This document shows positions 36,316-45,428 of a stretch of DNA of 64,000 bases, one piece after another. Every line of letters begins with the position of its first letter. Positions within the stretch are counted from its first letter, which is position 1. The DNA lies in contig NZ_QMDL01000001.1 of NCBI RefSeq assembly GCF_003336705.1, positions 372,001 to 436,000 of the forward strand, in the 5' to 3' direction. Both the position numbers and the translations under genes were made by a program. Under the pieces are notes generated by a model that was given only the letters and a program-made list of their open reading frames with translations, did no database searches and was not told where the DNA came from. Source of the DNA: Marinobacter litoralis. GTDB lineage: Bacteria; Pseudomonadota; Gammaproteobacteria; Pseudomonadales; Oleiphilaceae.

Positions 36316-37704
36316 ATGAAATATAAGAAGAATGTATGGCTCGGCGGGCTGCTGGCTTTGTCATTTGTTGCGTCGTCGGCTACTGCCGCCGTCTCTTCAA
36401 GCCAGGCCGCACGCCTTGGTAATGACCTCACACCGTTCGGATCCATAAAAGCTGGCAACGAAGCCGGAACGATTCCTGCCTGGACCGGAGGGTTAACAGA
36501 GCCACCTGCCGGTTATGAAGGCAGTGGGCAACACCACATTGATCCATTCCCGGATGACAAAGTTCTGTTCGAGATTAATGCGTCCAACATGGAGCAATAC
36601 AGCGAACATTTGTCTGATGGCGTTAAGGCTATGTTGGAAACTTACCCAACTACCTTCCGAATTCCGGTATACCAGTCTCGCCGAACTCATGCAGTACCCG
36701 ACTGGGTCGAGGAAAATATAAAGAAGAATGCCACCAACGCTCGGATTGTGGGCGAAGCGGAAGGCCTGAAAGGCGCCTATGGCGGTTACCCTTTCCCGAT
36801 TTTGCATGGCTCGAATGAAGAAAAAGCCTGGCAAGTTATCTGGAACCACCTCGTGCGCTGGCGTGGTATTAACGTCACCCGCCGCAGCAGTGAAGTGGCG
36901 GTGCAAACCAACGGTGACTACACGCTGGTAACGTCACAGCAAGAAGCGTTCGTGAACTTCTATAACCCCGAAGGCAGTGAAAAAGATCTCGATAATGTGA
37001 TTTTCTACTACCTGTCCTTCACGCAGTCGCCACCACGACTGGCGGGTGGTGCTATTCTGGTTCATGAAACCCTTAACCAGATTGTGAGTCCCCGTAACGG
37101 GTGGGGTTATAACGCCGGCCAGCGTCGTGTTCGTCGTGCCCCCAACCTTGGGTACGATTCACCCATCGCTGCTGCCGATAACCTGCGAACGGCTGATGAC
37201 ACCGATATCTTTAATGGTGCGATGGACCGTTACAACTGGAAGTACGAAGGTCTGAAAGAGATTTACATACCTTACAACAACTACCGGATTGGCGAAAAAG
37301 GCACGCCGTACTCCGAAATCCTGGGAATCACTCACCTGAATCCGGATCTTACCCGATGGGAACTGCATCGAGTGCACGTGGTTGAAGCAACCTTGAAGGA
37401 CGGTGAGCGCCACATTTACGGCAAGCGCCGATTCTATGTTGACGCCGACAGCTGGAATACAGCGCTGCTTGACCAATACGACGGTCGAGGCAACCTGTGG
37501 CGTGTCACAATGGGGATTCTGAAGAACTACTACGAATTGCCCGGCGTGTGGACGGTGCTTGATGTTTATCACGATCTGCAGGCCCGTCGATATCACGTTC
37601 TTGGCCTGGACACCGAAGAGCCGAATACCCGTGTATTCACTGACGATATTCCGAATAAACGCTATTTCTCGCCGTCTTCTCTGCGTAGACGCAGCGTGCG
37701 GTAA
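36316..37704 (+). CDS. DUF1329 outer-membrane-associated protein
   Basis: 462 residues with a clear Sec signal peptide (KYKKNVWLGGLLALSFVA then SSATAA). The mature protein has the DUF1329 features: AARLGNDLTPFGSIKAGNEAGTIPAW near the start and many aromatic/beta segments. The fold is thought to be LolA/LolB-like, so a role in carrying hydrophobic molecules to or at the outer membrane is a reasonable guess. DUF1329 genes usually sit beside DUF1302, YCF48-like and RND/MMPL genes; here the last two follow but DUF1302 is not present. A hairpin separates it from the next gene. Confidence 0.85.
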   Translation: MKYKKNVWLGGLLALSFVASSATAAVSSSQAARLGNDLTPFGSIKAGNEAGTIPAWTGGLTEPPAGYEGSGQHHIDPFPDDKVLFEINASNMEQYSEHLSDGVKAMLETYPTTFRIPVYQSRRTHAVPDWVEENIKKNATNARIVGEAEGLKGAYGGYPFPILHGSNEEKAWQVIWNHLVRWRGINVTRRSSEVAVQTNGDYTLVTSQQEAFVNFYNPEGSEKDLDNVIFYYLSFTQSPPRLAGGAILVHETLNQIVSPRNGWGYNAGQRRVRRAPNLGYDSPIAAADNLRTADDTDIFNGAMDRYNWKYEGLKEIYIPYNNYRIGEKGTPYSEILGITHLNPDLTRWELHRVHVVEATLKDGERHIYGKRRFYVDADSWNTALLDQYDGRGNLWRVTMGILKNYYELPGVWTVLDVYHDLQARRYHVLGLDTEEPNTRVFTDDIPNKRYFSPSSLRRRSVR

Positions 37705-37753
37705 ATCGATGGCGGCGGGCGCAGGCTTGCCGTTGTTTTAAAAGAATAACCAG

Positions 37754-37785
37754 AACCGGCAGCACAGTGCTGCCGGTTTGTTTGC
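37754..37785 (+). terminator. hairpin terminator between DUF1329 and YCF48-like genes
   Basis: AACCGGCAGCAC and GTGCTGCCGGTT, a 12-bp stem around one central base (in practice a 3-nt loop after fraying), followed by TTGTTTG. The T tail is weak, so read-through to the next gene is likely. Confidence 0.65.
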
Positions 37786-37835
37786 GGCATCTGCGGCAAC
37801 CGTTTCATGATTTAATCAACGTAAAGGCAATCTGA

Positions 37836-38984
37836 ATGGCTAATAGGTTCAAGTGCGCGACACTGGGTTCTGCTTGTCTGGGCCTCTCCCTGGCATTGGC
37901 AACTCCCTCTGCGTCTGCGCTCCCAGATATCATTGATATTCCTGCGCGGGATACACAATTGGCCCCCGAGTCGTTGCTGAATGATGTTACCCGCGCGGGT
38001 GATCGAATTGTTGCGGTTGGCGAGCGTGGTCATATTATTTATTCCGACAACGAAGGGGAAAGTTGGGCTCAGGCCGAGGTGCCGGTTTCGGTAACGCTGA
38101 CAGCTCTGGACTTTGGCTCCGACAATCATGGCTGGGCTGTTGGGCACAGCGGTGTATTGCTGCACTCTTCGGATGCGGGAGAGAACTGGACTTTGCAGTT
38201 TGATGGGCTAAAGGCTGCGGCTTTGGCCATCGAAAGCAAAAAAGAGCAGATTGAGGAAATGGAAGAGGTCATTGCCCAGGCACCCGAAGATCAGAAAGAC
38301 GATCTTGAATGGGCATTGGACGACTTGGTTTTTGCGCTCGAAAACGCAGAATCCGATCTGGAAGTCGGGCCGGTTAACCCATTGCTCGATGTGTGGTTCG
38401 AGAACGACCAGCACGGTTTTGCAGTGGGTGCTTACGGCATGATTCTGCGTACTCAAGACGGTGGCGAATCGTGGCAAGACTGGTCGCCGTACATCGATAA
38501 CGCGCAGAATTTCCATTACAACGGCATTGATCAAATTGCCGGTGGTGCGCTGGTGCTTGTGGGTGAGGCCGGTCAGATTCACGTTTCAGTCGATAACGGT
38601 GAAACCTGGCAAAAGCGCGAAAGCCCCTATCCGGGCTCACTGTTCGGCGTTACCGGCACCGGTAGTGTCAATGAAATACTGGCATTCGGTCTGCGGGGAA
38701 CCACAATTTTTTCAAGTGATTTAGGGCGTAGCTGGACCATCGTTCCGAACGAAGGAAATACCACGTTGAACAATGCGCTGGTGACAGAAGATGGTCGCAT
38801 TACGCTGGTGGGTAACGGTGGTGCTGTTTTGATGAGCGCCAATGGCGGCGAGAGCTTCCGTGCATATTTCCGTAATGATCGGGGAAGTGTCATGGGGGCA
38901 GTTCCACTGTCCGGGACCAATCTTTTGCTGGTTGGCGAGGGTGGTGTGAAGTTCACCGATTCTCGCGGCAAGAACCTTAAATAA
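37836..38984 (+). CDS. YCF48-like beta-propeller protein, secreted
   Basis: 382 residues with a signal peptide (CATLGSACLGLSLALATPS then ASA). Repeats of the Asp-box type D-x-G-E-(S/N)-W occur at least five times (SDNEGESW, SSDAGENW, TQDGGESW, SVDNGETW, SSDLGRSW), which builds a BNR/YCF48 propeller. The second blade is interrupted by a charged coiled coil of about 55 residues (about 128-183, ESKKEQIEEMEEV... to ...ENAESDLE). The product probably acts in the periplasm with the RND transporter that follows 45 bases later. Confidence 0.82.
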   Translation: MANRFKCATLGSACLGLSLALATPSASALPDIIDIPARDTQLAPESLLNDVTRAGDRIVAVGERGHIIYSDNEGESWAQAEVPVSVTLTALDFGSDNHGWAVGHSGVLLHSSDAGENWTLQFDGLKAAALAIESKKEQIEEMEEVIAQAPEDQKDDLEWALDDLVFALENAESDLEVGPVNPLLDVWFENDQHGFAVGAYGMILRTQDGGESWQDWSPYIDNAQNFHYNGIDQIAGGALVLVGEAGQIHVSVDNGETWQKRESPYPGSLFGVTGTGSVNEILAFGLRGTTIFSSDLGRSWTIVPNEGNTTLNNALVTEDGRITLVGNGGAVLMSANGGESFRAYFRNDRGSVMGAVPLSGTNLLLVGEGGVKFTDSRGKNLK

Positions 38985-39029
38985 CGCCCTGGTGTGGCAT
39001 CAACGGAATAAAGGATAGAGGGCTTATTA

Positions 39030-41420
39030 ATGTCTGACCCGATGCATGACAGGGGTGATCATTACCTGACAACGCCAAAAGCGGAACCGTTTCTTGAGCG
39101 TTTGATTTTTAATAACCGAGCATTGATCTTGCTCGGGTTTCTCGTGCTGACTGTGTTTCTGGGCTACAACGCTGCCAAGATTCAGCCGGATGCCAGCTTT
39201 GAGCGGATGATTCCGCTCGAGCATCCGTACATCATCAACATGCTCGATCACCGGGACGACCTGGAAAACCTGGGCAACTTCGTCCGTATTGCCGTAGCGG
39301 TTGAAGACGGTGATATTTTTGATCCCGAGTACATGGAAACCCTGAAACAAATCACTGATGAGATGTTTTATCTCAACGGTGTGGATCGTTCGGGCCTGAA
39401 ATCCTTGTGGACATCTAACGTTCGCTGGGTGGAAGTGACCGAACAAGGTTTCCAGGGCGGTACCGTTATTCCGGATAACTACGACGGATCGCGGGAAAGC
39501 CTCGAAAAGTTACGTCAGAACGTTTTGCGCTCGAACGAAGTCGGTCGTCTGATATCCGATAACTTCCAGTCAACGGTGGTTTACGCGCCGTTGTACGAAA
39601 AGAACCCGGAAACCGGTGAAGCGCTGGATTACGCTGAGTTTTCTCGCCAGTTAGAAGAAAAGATTCGCAGCAAGTACGAGAGTCAGAATCCGGAAATCAG
39701 CATTCACATTGTTGGTTTTGCCAAGAAAGTGGGTGACTTGATCGAAGGTATCGGTTCAATCGCCTGGTTTGCCGGTATTACCATTCTGCTGACCACCCTG
39801 TTGCTGTTCTGGTACTCGCGCTGTATCGCCGGAACTTTGGTGCCGGTGTTTACCTCGATCATTGCGGTGTTTTGGCAGCTGGGTGCGTTGAAACTTCTCG
39901 GGTACGGGTTGGACCCATACTCCGTTCTGGTTCCCTTCTTGGTGTTTGCCATCGGTATCAGTCACGGCGTTCAAATCGTAAACGCAATGGCGGTCGAATC
40001 GGCCAAAGGCTTTGACGCGGTTACGTCAGCCCGTTTGGCTTTCCGTGCCCTCTACATTCCGGGCATGCTGGCATTGATTTCTGACGCCATGGGCTTCCTG
40101 ACGCTGGTGTTCATCGAGATTGACGTTATCCGTGATCTGGCGGTGGCTGCTGGCTTGGGTGTTGCGTTCGTGATCGTGACGAACCTGGTGTTGCATGTTT
40201 TGATCATGTCTTACATCGGCATTTCCAAAGGTGGTGTGCGTCACGTTCAGAATCATGGTGAGAAGCAGGATCGCAAGTGGCGAATCATGTCTTACTTCTC
40301 TCATCCTGGCGTTGCGCCTATTTCGTTGTTGATTGCAGTAATCGGTCTTGGCTTGGGTATGTACTACAAGCAAGATCTGAAAGTTGGTGACCTTGATCAA
40401 GGGGCGCCAGAACTGCGGGCAGACTCGCGTTACAACAAAGATAACGCCTTCATCATCAACAATTATTCCACCAGTGCCGATGTGTTGGTTGTCATGGTGA
40501 AAACGCCTGAAGAGCAGTGTACTCAGTACAGCGTGCTTCGGGCGATGGATAGCCTGCAATGGGAATTGCAGAACACGCCGGGCGTTCAGGGTTCGGTGTC
40601 GCTGGCGGATGTGTCCAAACTGGTCACCAAGGCACTGAACGAAGGTAACTGGAAATGGTTCGAGATTTCTCGTAACCAGACCATTATTAACGCGTCGATC
40701 CGTGATGCACCTTCGGGCCTGATCAACACACGTTGTGATCTGACTCCGGTATTGGTGTTCCTGGAAGACCACAAAGCAGAGACTCTGCAAACCGTTATCG
40801 AAAGAACGGAAGCGTTCGCTCAGGCGAATAGTAATGAAGAGCATACGTTCTTGCTGGCAGCCGGTAATGCGGGGATCGAAGCGGCTACCAACGAAGTTAT
40901 TTCGGGCGCTAAGGACATCATGCTGCTGTTGGTATACAGCGTGGTCAGCTTGCTGTGCTTCCTGACCTTCCGCTCGTTACGTGCGGTAGCCTGTATCGTG
41001 ATTCCATTGGGGCTAACTTCGATTCTGTGCGAAGCCATCATGGCGATGTCTGGCATTGGTATTAAAGTAGCAACCTTGCCGGTTATTGCGCTGGGTGTGG
41101 GGATCGGTGTCGACTACGGTATCTATATCTACAGCAAGCTGGAGCACTTCCTTCTGGAAGGAAAGCCCCTGCAAGAGGCTTACTACGAAACTCTGCGTTC
41201 CACAGGTAAAGCGGTTATCTTTACCGGTGTAACCTTGGGGCTTGGTGTGGTGACCTGGATCTTCTCACCCATCAAATTCCAGGCGGATATGGGCTTCTTG
41301 TTGTTCTTCATGTTCCTATGGAACATGGTCGGGGCAATCTGGCTGTTGCCAGCGTTGGCGAGGTTCCTGTTGCGGCCAGATAAGATGCTGGCCAAAGCAA
41401 GGGCTGCGGCCAAGTCCTGA
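39030..41420 (+). CDS. RND/MMPL-family transporter
   Basis: 796 residues. Each half has a large periplasmic loop and a bundle of about six membrane helices. The first helix is LILLGFLVLTVFLGYNAA; the two central bundles begin near 235 and 625 (GVGIGVDYGIYIYSKLEH is the MMPL helix signature). The first loop carries F-E-R-M-I-P-L-E-H-P. This is the SSD-containing RND subgroup found with DUF1329 and YCF48-like genes, thought to export or move hydrophobic compounds; the substrate is unknown. AGG precedes the ATG. A terminator closes the unit. Confidence 0.87.
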   Translation: MSDPMHDRGDHYLTTPKAEPFLERLIFNNRALILLGFLVLTVFLGYNAAKIQPDASFERMIPLEHPYIINMLDHRDDLENLGNFVRIAVAVEDGDIFDPEYMETLKQITDEMFYLNGVDRSGLKSLWTSNVRWVEVTEQGFQGGTVIPDNYDGSRESLEKLRQNVLRSNEVGRLISDNFQSTVVYAPLYEKNPETGEALDYAEFSRQLEEKIRSKYESQNPEISIHIVGFAKKVGDLIEGIGSIAWFAGITILLTTLLLFWYSRCIAGTLVPVFTSIIAVFWQLGALKLLGYGLDPYSVLVPFLVFAIGISHGVQIVNAMAVESAKGFDAVTSARLAFRALYIPGMLALISDAMGFLTLVFIEIDVIRDLAVAAGLGVAFVIVTNLVLHVLIMSYIGISKGGVRHVQNHGEKQDRKWRIMSYFSHPGVAPISLLIAVIGLGLGMYYKQDLKVGDLDQGAPELRADSRYNKDNAFIINNYSTSADVLVVMVKTPEEQCTQYSVLRAMDSLQWELQNTPGVQGSVSLADVSKLVTKALNEGNWKWFEISRNQTIINASIRDAPSGLINTRCDLTPVLVFLEDHKAETLQTVIERTEAFAQANSNEEHTFLLAAGNAGIEAATNEVISGAKDIMLLLVYSVVSLLCFLTFRSLRAVACIVIPLGLTSILCEAIMAMSGIGIKVATLPVIALGVGIGVDYGIYIYSKLEHFLLEGKPLQEAYYETLRSTGKAVIFTGVTLGLGVVTWIFSPIKFQADMGFLLFFMFLWNMVGAIWLLPALARFLLRPDKMLAKARAAAKS

Positions 41421-41439
41421 TAACCGTCAGAAGCTATGA

Positions 41440-41468
41440 AAAAGCCCGCATTTGCGGGCTTTTTTGTT
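41440..41468 (+). terminator. intrinsic terminator after the RND gene
   Basis: AAAAAGCCCGC, a 4-nt loop, GCGGGCTTTTT and more T residues. It is symmetrical enough to work in both directions. Confidence 0.95.
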
Positions 41469-41606
41469 TTCCGTTCAGCTGTTTAGCTCAGTACTTGTTT
41501 CTTTCTTTATCGGCATAAGTGTTCTATGTTTTAATTTGAGCGAAAGATTTGCCCATGGACTGAGTGGGCGAGTGACAATAATGAACTAGATAAGGGAAGA
41601 GCACAC

Positions 41607-42590
41607 ATGACACTGAAACTTAAAGCGTCCGCAATGGCCGTAGCTGCCGCCGTCAGCCTTGGCGCCGCATCCACTTCTGTTTCAGCCCAGGACCAGCGTT
41701 TTGTGACGATCGGTACCGGTGGCGTAACAGGTGTTTATTACCCGGCCGGCGGTGCAATCTGTCGCTTGGTCAACATGGACCGCAAAGAGCATGGTATCCG
41801 CTGTTCGGTGGAGAGTACCGGTGGTTCGGTATACAACCTGAACGCGATCCGTGCGGGCGAGCTGGACTTGGCGGTGGCCCAGTCGGACTGGCAGTACCAC
41901 GCCTACAACGGAACCAGCCAGTTTGAAGATGCAGGCAAAGACGAGAAGCTCCGTGCGGTTTTCTCACTACACCCAGAGCCGTTTACCGTAATTGCCAGCA
42001 AAGGTTCCGGTATCAAGAACTTCGAAGATCTGGCAGGCAAGCGTGTTTCCGTAGGTAATCCGGGCTCTGGCCAGCGTGCAACGGCCGAAGTTCTGATGGA
42101 TGCCATGGGTTGGGGTATGGACAAGTTCTCCCTGGCTGCTGAAATTAAGGCTGCCGAGCAATCACAAGCTTTGTGTGATGGCAATATCGACGCGTTCTTC
42201 TACACCGTTGGCCACCCCTCTGGTGCTATCAAGGAAGCCACCACGTCTTGTGACAGTGTTGTTGTAAACGTAGACAACAAGGCCAGCCAGAAGCTGATTG
42301 CTGACAACCCGTACTACCGTCAAGCGACCATCCCGGGTGGCATGTATCGTGGAACCGATGAAGACGTAACCACCTTTGGTGTGGCGGCAACGTTCGTTTC
42401 GTCCACAGACGTTCCCGACGATGTTGTTTACGCCGTTGTTAAAGCCGTATTCGAGAACTTTGACAGCTTCAAGCGTCTGCACCCTGCGTTTGGCAACCTG
42501 AAGAAAGAAGAAATGGTTGCTGATGCTCTGAGTGCGCCTCTGCACCCAGGTGCCGCTAAGTACTACCGTGAAGCCGGCCTGATCGACTAA
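41607..42590 (+). CDS. TAXI-type TRAP transporter solute-binding protein
   Basis: 327 residues with a signal peptide ([19 protein letters not shown] then TSVSAQ). The TAXI signature appears as [23 protein letters not shown]. It captures a substrate in the periplasm (glutamate and other organic anions are known for the family) for the fused permease downstream. GGGAAG lies before the ATG. It contains four cysteines in the mature part, unusual for the family but possibly two disulphides. Confidence 0.93.
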   Translation: MTLKLKASAMAVAAAVSLGAASTSVSAQDQRFVTIGTGGVTGVYYPAGGAICRLVNMDRKEHGIRCSVESTGGSVYNLNAIRAGELDLAVAQSDWQYHAYNGTSQFEDAGKDEKLRAVFSLHPEPFTVIASKGSGIKNFEDLAGKRVSVGNPGSGQRATAEVLMDAMGWGMDKFSLAAEIKAAEQSQALCDGNIDAFFYTVGHPSGAIKEATTSCDSVVVNVDNKASQKLIADNPYYRQATIPGGMYRGTDEDVTTFGVAATFVSSTDVPDDVVYAVVKAVFENFDSFKRLHPAFGNLKKEEMVADALSAPLHPGAAKYYREAGLID

Positions 42591-42605
42591 CAGGCTGTGC
42601 ACGCA

Positions 42606-42634
42606 TCAGGGCGAGCTTGGCTCGCCCTGAGTTT
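42606..42634 (+). other. stable hairpin between binding protein and permease genes
   Basis: TCAGGGCGAGC, a 3-nt loop and GCTCGCCCTGA form an 11-bp stem, followed by G-TTT. Such stems often let the binding protein be made in excess over the permease by partial termination or protection of the upstream mRNA. Confidence 0.6.
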
Positions 42635-42669
42635 CCCATCAAGTTATCTACACATCACAGGTACATTCA

Positions 42670-45270
42670 ATGACAAAGAATGACTCCGGTTCCGGCACGA
42701 GTGTGGATGCTGCCAAAGTCGAACAGGTATTACAGACGGAAACCGGGGGCAGGGCGCTTGTCGGGCCTGCGGCTGCAATCCTCTTCATTATTCCAGTGTG
42801 CTGGTCTTTGTTTCAGCTTTGGATTGCATCACCACTTCCGTTTATTCTGAATTTCGGCATCTTCAACTCCACAGAAGCGCGTTCGATCCATTTGGCGTTT
42901 GCCGTATTCCTCGCGTTTTCAGCGTTTCCGATGATTAAAGGTGTGCACGACACTAAAGTGCCCATCTACGATTGGATTCTAGCGGCCGCTGCGGCTGCAG
43001 CAGCATCGTATCTTTATGTTTTCTATGACCAGCTCGCTCAGCGCCCAGGAGCGCCGATTACTCAGGATTTATGGGTTGCGTTAGGTGGTTTGGTTTTGCT
43101 GTTGGAGGCAACCCGTCGGGCGCTAGGGCTCCCGCTAACGGTTGTGGCAGCAGTGTTTATTGGTTACTCACTGGCCGGTCCCTACATGCCGGACGTAATC
43201 TCTCACAAAGGTGTGAGTCTCAATAAGCTGGCATCCCATCAATGGTTGGGAACCGAAGGCGTTTTTGGTGTCGCCTTGGGTGTATCCACTAGTTTCGTGT
43301 TCCTGTTTGTGCTCTTTGGCGCTTTGTTGGAGCGCGCGGGCGCAGGAAATTATTTTATAAAAGTCGCCTACGCCATGCTCGGCCACATGAAGGGCGGCCC
43401 CGCTAAGGCTGCGGTGGTTTCCAGTGGTCTTAGTGGTGTTATCTCCGGTTCATCGATCGCCAACGTGGTGACGACGGGTACGTTTACGATTCCGTTGATG
43501 AAACGTGTTGGCTTTCCGGCCACCAAAGCAGGCGCTGTTGAAGTGGCTGCATCGACCAATGGCCAGTTAACGCCGCCAATCATGGGTGCGGCAGCGTTTC
43601 TGATGGTGGAGTACGTCGGCATTTCCTACCTGGAAGTGATCAAGCACGCCATTCTGCCTGCGCTTATTTCCTATGTGGCGTTGGTCTACATCGTTCATCT
43701 TGAGGCCTGCAAACTAAACATGCAGGGCATTGAGCGATTGAATCGGCCAACCCTGGCACAACGCATGCTGAACTGGGTGGTGGTGCTCCTCGGACTGTTC
43801 GCCCTCACGGCCGTTGTTTACTACGGTATCGGTTGGACCAAGGAATACCTGGGCTCCGCAGCGATATGGGTGCTCGGCAGTGCGCTGCTGCTTTCTTATA
43901 TCGCCCTGGTTGGATACGCCACCAAGTTTCCCGAGCTCGAAGTGGATGACCCTGAGAAAGAAATGGGCGAGCTTCCAGAGGTGGGGCCAACGGTCAAAAC
44001 CGGGTTGTATTATCTGCTGCCGGTGGTGGTTCTGGTTTGGTGTTTGACGGTTGAACGTTTTTCACCGCAGCTATCCGCTTTCTGGGCAACCTTGTTTATG
44101 GTCTTCATCGTCGTTACCCAGCGCCCGTTGAAGGCTTTTTTCCGTAAACACGGCGGTCTGATAGGCGAGTTTGTTGGCGGTATTTCTGATCTTTTCCACT
44201 CCCTCGCCACAGGCGGCCGGAACATGGTCGGCATCGGCGTGGCAACGGCTACAGCCGGTATCGTAGTGGGTACGGTTACGCTAACGGGTATCGGGCTGGT
44301 AATGACCCAGTTCGTGGAGTTCTTGTCTGGCGGCAATCTGTTGTTGATGCTCATGTTCACGGCAGTCATCAGCCTGGTGTTGGGGATGGGGTTGCCAACT
44401 ACGGCTAACTACATCGTCGTATCTACCTTGATGGCACCGGTTATTGTCACCTTGGGCGCACAGAATGGCTTGTTGGTGCCGCTTATTGCGGTGCATCTGT
44501 TCGTGTTCTACTTCGGGATACTGGCGGATGATACGCCGCCCGTGGGGTTGGCCGCCTATGCGGCGGCCGCGATATCCGGAGCAGATCCAATACGCACGGG
44601 TGTTCAGGGCTTCACCTACGACATTCGTACCGCGATCTTACCATTCATGTTCATTTTCAATACGCAGTTGTTGTTGATCGGGCTGACGGGCTGGTTTGAT
44701 CTGTTGGTCACCATAGCCAGTGCGGTCACGGCAATGCTGGTGTTCTCGGCAGCCACGCAAGGCTTCTGGTTCACTCGCACCCGTTGGTGGGAGACGATCG
44801 CGCTGTTGCTGATCACCTTCGCGCTGTTCCGCCCGGGTTTCTTCTGGGATATGGTCTATCCGCCCCACGAAGAAGTGCGGGGCGCAGCGATTATGGAGTA
44901 CGTTGAAACGGCGCCGAAAGACGAAGAAGTTGTGTTCAGAGTGTCTGGTATGTCTCTCGATGGCAGTGATGTAACCACCTATGTGCAACTCGATATGCCA
45001 GCGGGCGAAACCGGTGCGGAGCGGTTGGCCGCAGCCGGGCTGGAAGTATCGGAGCTTGATGGTGCATTAGCCGTAGACTTTGTGAACTTCGGGAGCCCAG
45101 CTGAGAAAGCAGGCATTCAGTTTGGCTGGACCATTGAAGCGGTCCAGGCAAAACTGGACCGACCGCCAAGGGAACTGGTGTTCATTCCGGCGCTGCTGTT
45201 ACTCGGCTTTGTTGCTTACGGCCAACTCAGGCGAAAGGCCAAAGAAGAGGCTCAGACACAGCCTGCTTAA
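42670..45270 (+). CDS. TRAP transporter fused 4TM/12TM permease with DUF3394 tail
   Basis: 866 residues. The N-terminal part corresponds to the small DctQ-like subunit, the middle to the DctM-like large subunit (GVISGSSIANVVTTGTFTIP and GMGLPTTANYIV are typical), and the last ~170 residues to DUF3394. That tail has a soluble stretch with a PDZ-like loop (VDFVNFGSPAEKAGIQFGW) and ends with one more membrane helix. It uses an ion gradient to import what the TAXI protein binds. The 79-base gap holds a hairpin. Confidence 0.92.
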   Translation: MTKNDSGSGTSVDAAKVEQVLQTETGGRALVGPAAAILFIIPVCWSLFQLWIASPLPFILNFGIFNSTEARSIHLAFAVFLAFSAFPMIKGVHDTKVPIYDWILAAAAAAAASYLYVFYDQLAQRPGAPITQDLWVALGGLVLLLEATRRALGLPLTVVAAVFIGYSLAGPYMPDVISHKGVSLNKLASHQWLGTEGVFGVALGVSTSFVFLFVLFGALLERAGAGNYFIKVAYAMLGHMKGGPAKAAVVSSGLSGVISGSSIANVVTTGTFTIPLMKRVGFPATKAGAVEVAASTNGQLTPPIMGAAAFLMVEYVGISYLEVIKHAILPALISYVALVYIVHLEACKLNMQGIERLNRPTLAQRMLNWVVVLLGLFALTAVVYYGIGWTKEYLGSAAIWVLGSALLLSYIALVGYATKFPELEVDDPEKEMGELPEVGPTVKTGLYYLLPVVVLVWCLTVERFSPQLSAFWATLFMVFIVVTQRPLKAFFRKHGGLIGEFVGGISDLFHSLATGGRNMVGIGVATATAGIVVGTVTLTGIGLVMTQFVEFLSGGNLLLMLMFTAVISLVLGMGLPTTANYIVVSTLMAPVIVTLGAQNGLLVPLIAVHLFVFYFGILADDTPPVGLAAYAAAAISGADPIRTGVQGFTYDIRTAILPFMFIFNTQLLLIGLTGWFDLLVTIASAVTAMLVFSAATQGFWFTRTRWWETIALLLITFALFRPGFFWDMVYPPHEEVRGAAIMEYVETAPKDEEVVFRVSGMSLDGSDVTTYVQLDMPAGETGAERLAAAGLEVSELDGALAVDFVNFGSPAEKAGIQFGWTIEAVQAKLDRPPRELVFIPALLLLGFVAYGQLRRKAKEEAQTQPA

Positions 45271-45297
45271 ATTCAAGGGTAGGTTGGTGTTAGTAGA

Positions 45298-45324
45298 AGC
45301 CCGGCATTGTTGCCGGGCTTTTTT
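45298..45324 (+). terminator. intrinsic terminator after the TRAP permease
   Basis: AGCCCGGCA, a 4-nt loop, TGCCGGGCT and a run of T residues, directly upstream of the thrS leader. Confidence 0.94.
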
Positions 45325-45349
45325 CTGTTAAACTCGCCCTCAAATCGGC

Positions 45350-45402
45350 CCGCGGTTTGTGTCGCGGAGGCTGACAACCATGTGATCTTTGGTATAGATC
45401 AC
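45350..45402 (+). promoter_or_regulatory. thrS leader: tRNA-Thr anticodon-arm mimic plus upstream hairpin
   Basis: GTGATCT (45382-45388) pairs perfectly with AGATCAC (45396-45402) around the 7-nt loop TTGGTAT, so the loop reads U-U-GGU-A-U: U33, a threonine anticodon GGU at 34-36 and A37, as in a tRNA-Thr anticodon arm. A second hairpin lies upstream (CCGCG 45350-45354, 8-nt loop with UGU, CGCGG 45363-45367). The ribosome site AGGAGAG follows 15 bases later. In E. coli, ThrRS binds two such leader stem-loops to repress its own translation. The same design is inferred here. Confidence 0.72.
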
Positions 45403-45428
45403 CGCTGAGAAACCATCAGGAGAGCTCC

